Shown here: piece after piece, positions 12,658 to 18,792 of the stretch | Layout: every line of letters starts with the position of its first letter | Position numbering within the stretch: position 1 is the stretch's first letter | Source of the DNA: UKL13-2 sp031430555 | Lineage (GTDB): Bacteria > Pseudomonadota > Gammaproteobacteria > Burkholderiales > Usitatibacteraceae | NCBI GenBank assembly: GCA_031430555.1 | Contig: JANPBQ010000235.1 | Span: forward strand, 1-18,792 | Direction: 5' to 3' | DNA: 18,792 bases | The notes under the pieces: model-generated | Database searches by the model: none | Told to the model about the DNA's origin: nothing | The model's input: only the letters and a program-made list of their open reading frames with translations | Position numbers and translations under genes: made by a program

Positions 12658-14570
12658 GCGAACCGGCAGGCGGTATTTTTCTTTCATACTCGTCGGATGA
12701 CGCGGAAGCAGCGCGCCGCATTTGCGACGCGTTGCGTGCAGCGGGATTAGAAGTGTGGTTCGATCAGTCAGAATTGCGCGGCGGCGATGCGTGGGATGCC
12801 TCGATCAGGAAACAGATCAAGGAATGCGCGCTATTTGTGCCGATGATCTCAGCATCGACAAATTCGCGTAGTGAGGGTTACTTTCGTCTCGAATGGAAAC
12901 TGGCTGTCGATCGCTCGCACCTGATGGCGGATGATCAAACTTTTTTCCTGCCGGTCATTCTCGACGATACAGCCGAGCCCACCGCACGTGTGCCGGATAA
13001 ATTTCGCGAGCGGCAATGGACGCGGCTGAAGGAAGAAGGCGCGGTTGCAGCATTTGCCGCGCGCATTGGCAAGCTCCTTGCTGGGTGCGGCTCGCAGGCG
13101 ACAAATGCTCCAAACGCCGCGCCAGTGCTAGCGTCTGCTCCGGTGATCGTAGCGTCCGCCAAAGCGCACGACACCCCTTCCATCGCCGTGCTCGCCTTCG
13201 CCAACCGCAGCGCCAGCGCCGACGACGAATATTTTTCCGACGGCCTTGCCGATGAACTGCTGAACGTTCTCGCCAAGATTAAAGGGTTGCGCGTCGCCGC
13301 ACGGACTTCCGCGTTTTCATTCAAAGGCAAGCAGGCAACAGTTGTCGAGATCGGTCGCGCGTTAAACGTGGCGACGGTACTCGAAGGCAGCGTGCGCAAA
13401 TCCGGCAACCGCGCGCGCATCTCGGTGCAATTGGTCAAGGTGGAGGATGGATTTCATCTTTGGTCAGAAACCTACGACCGTACGCTCGACGATATTTTTG
13501 CCGTGCAGGACGAGATCGCGCAGGAAGTCGTCACGGCATTGCGCAAAACACTGTTCGGCGAAGCGGGCAGCGCCAAGCTCGCAGGCAACGTCAGTGCAGA
13601 GTTGGCATCAGCGACGCTGGGCCGCAGCGAAAACAGTGAAGCACACCGCCTGATCATGCAGGCACGCCATTTAATGGATCGCCATTCCGGCGCAGAGCTT
13701 TTGCAGGGCATCAAGTATTTGCGTGAGGCACTGATTGCTGATCCGCATTACGCATTGGCGTGGGCGCACTTGTCGCGCGCGCTGACGCATGCGGGTGCCT
13801 ATGGCTTTGCCGACGTATTTGAGAGCAACGCCGAGGCGCTCGCCGCCGCGCAGCGCGCCTTGCAGCTTGCGCCCGACCTCGCCGAGGGGCATCTTGCCCT
13901 GTGCATGCACCAAGTGATGTATGGCTGGGATTGGCAGGCGGCCAGGCGACATATCACGGATGGCCTGGCAATCGCGCCAGACAATGCCGAAATCCTCGCG
14001 GCGGCCGGGCTTCTCAGCTACACACTCGGTCGAAGCACGGAGTCAATCGCGTATTACGAGCGCGCGCTGAAAAGCGACCCAATGAATTCTCGGCTGTACC
14101 TGGACTACACACGACCGTTGAACGCGGACTTGCGCTTCGCGGAGGCGGAACGTGCCTGCCGTCGTGCGCTGGAGCTTTCGCCTGACGGTGTTCCTTACCA
14201 CTGCTTGCTCGCCGAGTCGCTGGCACTGCAAGGGCGCGTCGACGAGGCCATCGCCGAAGCATCAAAGGAAAAGGCCGACTGGGCGCGACTGTGGGGTCTG
14301 GCAGTCTTTCACCACCTGGCCGGTAACCGCGCCGAGTCGGACTTGGCGCTCAACACGCTGATTGAACACAACGCCGATCATTCGGCCGCGCAAATTGTCT
14401 GCATTTACGCCGTGCGCGGCGATGCCGACGCGGCATTCCTTTGGCTGGAGCGTGGCTATGCGCAGCGCGACTCCGGGGTCACACATCTGAAAGCGTTTTG
14501 GCAGTTTCAAAAACTGCGAAGCGATCCGCGCTGGGATCCCATGCTAAAGAAGTTAGGTTTGGACGGCTGA
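12654..14570 (+). CDS. TIR-TolB-like-TPR protein
   Basis: This is a 638-residue protein overlapping the previous gene by four bases (ATGA), so the two are almost certainly co-translated. The TIR spans 1-150, nearly identical in its core to the two upstream TIRs (WFDQSELRGGDAW, LFVPMIS). At about 175-290 lies a TolB/FlgO-like N-terminal fold (PSIAVLAFANRSASADDEY, FSDGLADELLNVL, ARTSAFSFKGK). At about 325-620 lie TPR-type helical repeats (YLREALIADPHYALAWAHL, YYERALKSDPMN). The TolB-TPR unit usually follows adenylate cyclase or CadC-type DNA-binding domains; here a TIR takes that slot. No membrane segment is seen, so it is probably cytoplasmic, with the TPRs as a protein-binding or sensing surface. 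Arg42 occupies the usual catalytic Glu column and Glu40 is nearby. Confidence 0.88.
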   Translation: MSEPAGGIFLSYSSDDAEAARRICDALRAAGLEVWFDQSELRGGDAWDASIRKQIKECALFVPMISASTNSRSEGYFRLEWKLAVDRSHLMADDQTFFLPVILDDTAEPTARVPDKFRERQWTRLKEEGAVAAFAARIGKLLAGCGSQATNAPNAAPVLASAPVIVASAKAHDTPSIAVLAFANRSASADDEYFSDGLADELLNVLAKIKGLRVAARTSAFSFKGKQATVVEIGRALNVATVLEGSVRKSGNRARISVQLVKVEDGFHLWSETYDRTLDDIFAVQDEIAQEVVTALRKTLFGEAGSAKLAGNVSAELASATLGRSENSEAHRLIMQARHLMDRHSGAELLQGIKYLREALIADPHYALAWAHLSRALTHAGAYGFADVFESNAEALAAAQRALQLAPDLAEGHLALCMHQVMYGWDWQAARRHITDGLAIAPDNAEILAAAGLLSYTLGRSTESIAYYERALKSDPMNSRLYLDYTRPLNADLRFAEAERACRRALELSPDGVPYHCLLAESLALQGRVDEAIAEASKEKADWARLWGLAVFHHLAGNRAESDLALNTLIEHNADHSAAQIVCIYAVRGDADAAFLWLERGYAQRDSGVTHLKAFWQFQKLRSDPRWDPMLKKLGLDG

Positions 14571-14574
14571 TATC

Positions 14575-14646
14575 CAGCACTGGCGCGGCTTTCGAAGCAT
14601 TTGTGCTCCGAAAGGCTGACCAATGCTTGTGTTCCATGTTCTTCTC
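14575..14646. repeat. Dispersed repeat, copy B (right of the TIR/TA array)
   Basis: This region begins five bases after the TIR-TolB-TPR stop with CAGCACTGGCGCG and follows the same block order as 4311-4396, with one internal deletion of about 15 bases. It lies between two convergent genes and might contribute to transcript ends. No intrinsic terminator with a U-run is visible. Confidence 0.55.
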
Positions 14647-14657
14647 GCCGCGCAACG

Positions 14658-16493
14658 TCACCCCGGCAACGCCAGCGGCCTCGCCTGATACGTCGTCCGC
14701 CAATGTTCCACATCGGCCAACATGATTTCCGCCAACCGCCGCAGCCGCGCGATGAGCCGCGCGTAATCGAGCGGGTCATCCTTCAATGCGCGCCTCAATC
14801 GATCGAGCCGTACGACGGTCACTTCCGATCGATCCGCGATGCCGGCAAAATCGCCCTGCATGCGGATGCCGTAAATCGCCGCACCCAGAGCCGGCATGCC
14901 GGCCGTCAGGGCGGTGACGATTTCCGTGAGGCCGACCGCGCCGCCAAAGTTCATTGGCCATCCAGCCAGTTTGAACACCACCCAAATAATGCCGGCAACG
15001 ATGGTGGCACCGAACAGAATTTCGCCGGTGCGATGCAGACGATGTTCGAGCTGGTGCATGCGTCCGGCGTTGGCGCGATGGTAGTTAATTTGGTCGTCGA
15101 TCAATCGCGTTGTCGCGGCATGAACGTTGGAAAGATACGCGTGATCGACGGTCGCGCTCGGCATGCCAAGCTCGCGCGCGGTGGCGCGGGAAAGCCAATG
15201 CACCCAGCCGGGAATCACACCGGCGTCGACCGCGTTGGTGCGCAAATTCAAGTTGCCGAGCGCGCTCGTCATCGCCAGTGAACGCAGTTGTTCGGCGAGA
15301 TGCCGATCATCCATCCAGCATTCGTGCCAGCCGGCTTTTGCACCGGCGCGCGTGTTGAGAAAAATAATCAGGATCACTGCGAGTTCGGTCAGGATCAGTG
15401 GCAATTTGAAGGCGGGCATCAGCGGGCCGCTGAGCGCCAGCAATACCGCGATCGCCGCCAACCCAAAGTTCGCGACAAAACCCGAGCGAAAAATTTGCGC
15501 GAAATACGTGGCAGCCGAATCGGCCACGCCGAATCGTGCGACCAATTTTTTGATCAGCGCATCGCCGTAGCGATCATCGTGATCCACTTTCGGCAATTGC
15601 GCGGCCAATGGTGCCGCGCAATCCTCAGCAGCGGCCGGGCGCATGTCGGCGCGGCTGAATTTGCGCGAGCCGGTCATCGCCAGCAAAAGCGGATACGGCA
15701 GTGCCGGCGTGCGCGAACGGCTGCGCTCGCGATAGAAGCGCGCCAGCATGCGCTGATCGACCGGATTGTCGGGCGGCATCGAGAGTGCGCTGATCACGGC
15801 GTTCATCACTGTCGCCGCATCGGCGCGCGGCACCAAATCGATCGTCGGTTGTTCGATTTCGAAATCCGCGAGGCCCGACCACAACAATTCGGGCGCTTTG
15901 CTTTCGGTGATGTCAATATGAATCACCGGAATGTGGCGGCCAATGGCTTCAGCGACCACGCGCGCGGTGCCGCCGCGGCCGCGACCGACATCGCCATCCC
16001 AGATCGCGAGCAGGATATCGGATTGATCGAGCACCACGCGCCCTACGGCTTCATAGGCGGCGTCGGCCTCGTGGCGATTGCCCTGCAATGCAAACGTCGC
16101 AGTCGCGCGGGTCAGCAGTTGTTCATAATTTTCCCGATCCGCGCCTTCGGCAAAATCGTTCGCGTATTCATCGCGCACAAAGGGCAGACAAGCATCGAGT
16201 TTCCAGCCCGCCGACAGCGCAACCTCGGCCGCGATCGTGTCGGCACCGTTCGCAAGTGCGGTGACGAGGCGCATCCTCGGCACGGCGCTCGCGAATTGCG
16301 TCGCGTGCTGGGTCGCGACGATTTGGGCGGCTTGACTCGCTTGCGAAAGTACGGTCGCGATGGTCGCGCCGAGCGCGCGCAAATCCACATTTTGCAATCG
16401 CTCCAGCCGATGCCCGGTGACGCCGACGGCGAGACAGAGTTCGGGCCGCAGACCGGAGCCATTGATGGTGGGTGCAACCGAATCGTTGGTCAT
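14658..16493 (-). CDS. SLOG-domain protein with four membrane segments (SLATT-like)
   Basis: This is a 611-residue protein. Residues 21-195 look like a SLOG nucleotide-binding Rossmann fold: GVTGHR at 24-29, TALANGADTIAAEVAL at 78-93, LPFVRDEYANDF at 103-114, and WDGDVGRGRGGTARVV at 165-180. Four hydrophobic segments follow at about 340-358, 364-382, 492-511 and 522-544. Between the pairs is a helical section with ECWMDDRHLAEQLRSLAM, like the cytoplasmic part of SLATT effectors. In known conflict systems SLOG domains bind or process NAD- or nucleotide-derived signals, and SLATT-type membrane domains are thought to form pores. It is convergent with the TIR array and 8 bases downstream of the amidotransferase gene, so it is likely co-transcribed with it. 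Confidence 0.75.
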   Translation of the reverse strand: MTNDSVAPTINGSGLRPELCLAVGVTGHRLERLQNVDLRALGATIATVLSQASQAAQIVATQHATQFASAVPRMRLVTALANGADTIAAEVALSAGWKLDACLPFVRDEYANDFAEGADRENYEQLLTRATATFALQGNRHEADAAYEAVGRVVLDQSDILLAIWDGDVGRGRGGTARVVAEAIGRHIPVIHIDITESKAPELLWSGLADFEIEQPTIDLVPRADAATVMNAVISALSMPPDNPVDQRMLARFYRERSRSRTPALPYPLLLAMTGSRKFSRADMRPAAAEDCAAPLAAQLPKVDHDDRYGDALIKKLVARFGVADSAATYFAQIFRSGFVANFGLAAIAVLLALSGPLMPAFKLPLILTELAVILIIFLNTRAGAKAGWHECWMDDRHLAEQLRSLAMTSALGNLNLRTNAVDAGVIPGWVHWLSRATARELGMPSATVDHAYLSNVHAATTRLIDDQINYHRANAGRMHQLEHRLHRTGEILFGATIVAGIIWVVFKLAGWPMNFGGAVGLTEIVTALTAGMPALGAAIYGIRMQGDFAGIADRSEVTVVRLDRLRRALKDDPLDYARLIARLRRLAEIMLADVEHWRTTYQARPLALPG

Positions 16494-16501
16494 AAGTAAA
16501 T

Positions 16502-17437
16502 TTAGTCGAGATACCGAACCGTCACCGACGGCGTCCCACGTGCCATCGCCGCATGCAGCACCGAATACTCCGGCACTTCTACCCAGGTTGAGGTGTCTTT
16601 GGTCAGCGGTTCAGAGGCGACGATGATCGAATCCGCATTTTCAGCGCCGCCGGTCATTTGCCATTCTTCGCCGTCGAGACCTTCATGCAAGCCATAGTCG
16701 CGGCCCAGCGTGTACCAGAGCGAGAGAAAATTGAGATTGGCTTCATGAACTTTGGCAGGATCGTCGGTCGCGTAGCAGCCGAAATCAAAACAGTAGCGAA
16801 CGGCGGCCAATTGCGTGCCGTCGGTCATGAATAAATTCACCGAAGAAGATAGCGCGATGCCGAGTTGCGCGCGCGCGGCGCGAATGGTGGTGAGTGCGGA
16901 GTCGATCGCCGCTAGCAATTCTTCGCGCGTGGGTCGTCGATGCGGGTCGGGCAATGCCGAGACGATCAACGCGTAAATCCATTCGCTGTCGGTCGTGCCG
17001 CGAATGTACGGCAGGAATTTTGGATTCACTTGTGTGGCGAGCAACGGCTTCATTTCCGCCATGCGCGCGAGATCGCCGTTGTGCGCCATCGTGAGTGGCA
17101 CGCCGGGGAATTGAAACGGGTGAACATTTTGCAACGAGATATCGACGGTCGAGCTGTACGCGACACCGCGCACATGGCCGAGCACGCACGTGGCGCGGAC
17201 TTTCTCGGCAAGATTTTTCAGGTTGCGGTCGAACACCGGCAATGACGATGAGCCATAGCAGAAAGGTGCATCCGGCGCATGCGTGTGCGGATCCCAGGCG
17301 CGCAGACCAAAGCCGGCGAGGTTCAACATGTGCAGCATCTTCGGCATGTAGCTCTGCCGCACCAGTGCCGAGTCGGGTTGGTAGAGCAAGTGATCCAGAA
17401 GGACGGGTTGGCCTAGATAGAGGAGGGCGCGGCACAT
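16502..17437 (-). CDS. Class II glutamine amidotransferase (YafJ/EgtC-like)
   Basis: This is a 311-residue protein. The start is the ATG at 17437 because the mature N-terminus must be Cys2 (MCRALLYLGQPV), the Ntn-hydrolase nucleophile. The 57 codons upstream in the same frame only translate the palindromic repeat. Supporting motifs are LGHVRGVAYSS (86-96), QNVHPF (103-108), AHNGDL (118-123) and GTTDSEW (147-153), which form the glutamine pocket of class II enzymes. It should hydrolyse glutamine and hand ammonia or a glutamyl-type bond to an unknown acceptor. No synthetase domain is fused. Its only close partner is the SLOG-membrane gene 8 bases downstream. It may be ordinary metabolism rather than defence. 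Confidence 0.88.
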   Translation of the reverse strand: MCRALLYLGQPVLLDHLLYQPDSALVRQSYMPKMLHMLNLAGFGLRAWDPHTHAPDAPFCYGSSSLPVFDRNLKNLAEKVRATCVLGHVRGVAYSSTVDISLQNVHPFQFPGVPLTMAHNGDLARMAEMKPLLATQVNPKFLPYIRGTTDSEWIYALIVSALPDPHRRPTREELLAAIDSALTTIRAARAQLGIALSSSVNLFMTDGTQLAAVRYCFDFGCYATDDPAKVHEANLNFLSLWYTLGRDYGLHEGLDGEEWQMTGGAENADSIIVASEPLTKDTSTWVEVPEYSVLHAAMARGTPSVTVRYLD

Positions 17438-17474
17438 GGGGATAATGTTCGATACCGAAGTATTTTTTGGGGCA

Positions 17475-17551
17475 CTTCCCCCGCGAAGGCGGGGGCCTAA
17501 TTGTCGGCGCGCAATTCGTGCGGCCTTGGGCCCCCGCCTTCGCGGGGGAAG
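17475..17551. repeat. Palindromic repeat between divergent genes
   Basis: CTTCCCCCGCGAAGGCGGGG (from 17475) and its complement ending CCGCCTTCGCGGGGGAAG (to 17551) form a near-perfect long inverted repeat around a 30-base centre. It is related in plan to the elements at 881 and 6701 but has different arms. It occupies the shared upstream region of the amidotransferase and cyclic-nucleotide genes, where promoters would be expected. Confidence 0.85.
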
Positions 17552-17614
17552 GTCAATGCGGGGAATATCCGCGTGAGTGTAAACTTTCCCACATATGCAT
17601 TGTGACATCCCCCC

Positions 17615-18646
17615 ATGAAACCCGGCAACCCACTCGATGATTTTCGCGCGACGGCCCTTTGTCGCGGTCTCGATGACGTTGAATCGACGCAGTTACTCGC
17701 GGTGGCCGAGCCGGTGTCATTTCTCGCCGGCAGTCGCCTGGTGCAGCAGGGTGAGGCCGCGCGTGGCGCATACGTGTTGCGGCAGGGCAAGGTCGAGGCG
17801 CGCGTATCGCTGTCGGGCGGTGGCGAGAAAACCGTCGCGGTGCTTGGCGCAGGCAGCATGTTCGGCGAGATGGCGTTGCTGGAGCACGGTGCCTGCACGG
17901 CCAGTGTGGTGGCCATTGAAAATGTCGATGGCTGGTTCATTGAGCACGAACCGTTTCGTGCGTTGACAGCGGGACGCAATCCGGCGGCGCTCGCCATTCA
18001 ACGCACCATTACGGCGGGCTTGATTGCGCGTCTAGTCGCATTGAACGCCGAATTGCGCAAACAACCCTCGCCGGAAGATCGGCTCGCGACGGAGTTGCCA
18101 CCCGCCGGTGATCCGTTGGCAGATGTGCCGCGCCTGCATCGTGCGACATTTGATTACCGCCGTTTTCTGCCGGGGCTGCCGTTCTTTGCGGGCTTTTCCG
18201 CCGATCACATCGAGGTGGCGGTCGCCAATACTGGTCTGCGTGAGATCGCGCGCGGGCAATGGCTGTTTGTCGCCGGGCAGCCCGCTGATGCTTGCTTCCT
18301 GGTGGTGCGTGGTGCCATCGAGGTTAGCGCGAAGATTGAGGTGCGTGAACGGCGCATGGCATTGCTGGGGCCGGGAATGTTGGTGGGTTATATGAGTGTG
18401 CTCGGCGGATCACCGCACGGGGCCAGCGCGCGTGCGCGTGAAAACACGACGTTGCTGGAATTTTCCGCCGAAGATTTCATGTCGCTCTACAACGCAAACT
18501 CCGGTGCAGCCGTCAAAGTGCAGCGCGCCATACACCGCAATCTGCTGCAATCACTCGCACGCAGCAATTCGCAAATGTCGCGTCTGGTGACGCAGGCAAA
18601 GTTGAATGAGGCGTTGCGGGTAAGGTTGATTCAGGCGGCGATTTAG
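17615..18646 (+). CDS. Protein with two Crp-like cyclic-nucleotide-binding folds
   Basis: This is a 343-residue protein starting at the ATG at 17615; no clear ribosome site is seen. Residues 15-130 are a cNMP-binding fold with a phosphate-binding cassette FGEMALLEHGACTASV at 83-98. Glu85 is kept, but the Arg that normally holds the cyclic phosphate is Cys94. Residues 180-310 repeat the fold in degenerate form (FFAGFSADHIEVAVAN, VGYMSVLGGSPHGASARA), without the Glu/Arg pair. No helix-turn-helix, kinase or membrane segment follows, so it is not a classical Crp regulator. It is divergent from the amidotransferase operon. It may sense a nucleotide, or be a regulatory subunit that no longer binds one. 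The relation to the TIR array is unclear. Confidence 0.82.
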   Translation: MKPGNPLDDFRATALCRGLDDVESTQLLAVAEPVSFLAGSRLVQQGEAARGAYVLRQGKVEARVSLSGGGEKTVAVLGAGSMFGEMALLEHGACTASVVAIENVDGWFIEHEPFRALTAGRNPAALAIQRTITAGLIARLVALNAELRKQPSPEDRLATELPPAGDPLADVPRLHRATFDYRRFLPGLPFFAGFSADHIEVAVANTGLREIARGQWLFVAGQPADACFLVVRGAIEVSAKIEVRERRMALLGPGMLVGYMSVLGGSPHGASARARENTTLLEFSAEDFMSLYNANSGAAVKVQRAIHRNLLQSLARSNSQMSRLVTQAKLNEALRVRLIQAAI

Positions 18647-18660
18647 GCGATAACGCCAAC

Positions 18661-18745
18661 GTAGGATGGGTGGAGCGCAGCGATACCCATCAATGACTGC
18701 ACCTACAGTGATGGGTATCGGCAAGAGCGCCTCCACCCATCCTAC
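18661..18745. repeat. Nested perfect palindromic repeat after the last gene
   Basis: The outer arms GTAGGATGGGTGGAG (18661-18675) and CTCCACCCATCCTAC (18731-18745) match perfectly. The inner arms CGATACCCATCA (18681-18692) and TGATGGGTATCG (18709-18720) also match perfectly. The outer arm shares GTAGGATGGGT with the repeat at 4218. It begins 15 bases after the preceding stop and may work as a bidirectional transcript-end hairpin. Nothing coding is seen from here to the window end. Confidence 0.85.
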
Positions 18746-18792
18746 GATTCGGGAGCACTTTACCCAAATCGATACGCATCCATCGCCAGCGC

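Noticed and set aside
15288..16499. 403-codon + strand reading frame opposite the SLOG gene
   Set aside because: It is low-complexity Arg/His/Gln-rich shadow coding with no recognisable domain, while the minus frame has SLOG motifs and membrane segments.
17438..17608. 57-residue N-terminal extension of the glutamine amidotransferase
   Set aside because: It translates the intergenic palindrome and would bury the required N-terminal Cys nucleophile.
17560..17614. Crp-like TGTGA site before the cyclic-nucleotide gene
   Set aside because: Only one half-site (TGTGAC) is present and no TCACA partner lies at the right spacing.
1..18792. CRISPR array, tRNA or rRNA genes
   Set aside because: No regular repeat-spacer pattern and no tRNA- or rRNA-like sequence was seen on reading the window; this was not a covariance-model search.

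Overview
The window is about 18.8 kb of GC-rich bacterial DNA with tightly packed genes, ATGA-type overlaps and several families of short palindromic intergenic repeats. Repeat style, codon use and gene families suggest a proteobacterium, probably beta or gamma. That is inference, since no taxonomic marker gene is present. Most of the window looks like a defence or accessory island built around NAD-linked TIR and SIR2 domains, STAND NTPases, toxin-antitoxin (TA) modules and a SLOG-transmembrane protein.

Left part (1-4303): the 3' end of a SIR2-like/TIR fusion gene is followed, across an 86-bp REPIN-like repeat, by a large nSTAND1-type NTPase with a membrane anchor and a TPR-like C-terminus. 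About 0.4 kb without a confident gene follows. It holds a repeat hairpin, a copy of a dispersed repeat, a perfect 18-bp palindrome and a likely promoter.

Central part (4632-14570, all on +): three TA modules alternate with TIR genes, and each toxin is followed within 0-18 nt by a TIR start codon. The order is AbrB/VapB-VapC, then a truncated 31-residue TIR relic; AbrB-PIN, then TIR-TM-FGE-hydrolase copy 1; wHTH-MNT/HEPN, then TIR-TM-FGE-hydrolase copy 2; then a TIR-TolB-like-TPR protein overlapping copy 2 by ATGA. The three intact TIR domains are close paralogues with an identical core motif. The relic shows that TIR 5' ends have been duplicated or recombined together with the upstream TA genes. 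Two related copies of a dispersed repeat, in the same orientation, bracket this array at 4311 and 14575.

Right part: on the minus strand, and convergent with the array, lies a likely two-gene operon: a class II glutamine amidotransferase (YafJ/EgtC-like) followed after 8 nt by a SLOG-domain protein with four predicted membrane segments, resembling SLATT-type effectors. A divergent + gene encodes two Crp-like cyclic-nucleotide-binding folds without a DNA-binding domain. A palindromic repeat separates the divergent pair, and another sits after the last gene.

Working hypothesis: TIR proteins sense or signal through NAD-derived nucleotides, the SLOG-4TM protein is a candidate responder at the membrane, and the TA modules regulate, guard or mobilise the TIR genes. 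The gene order and domain motifs are visible in the sequence. The functional coupling is inference.
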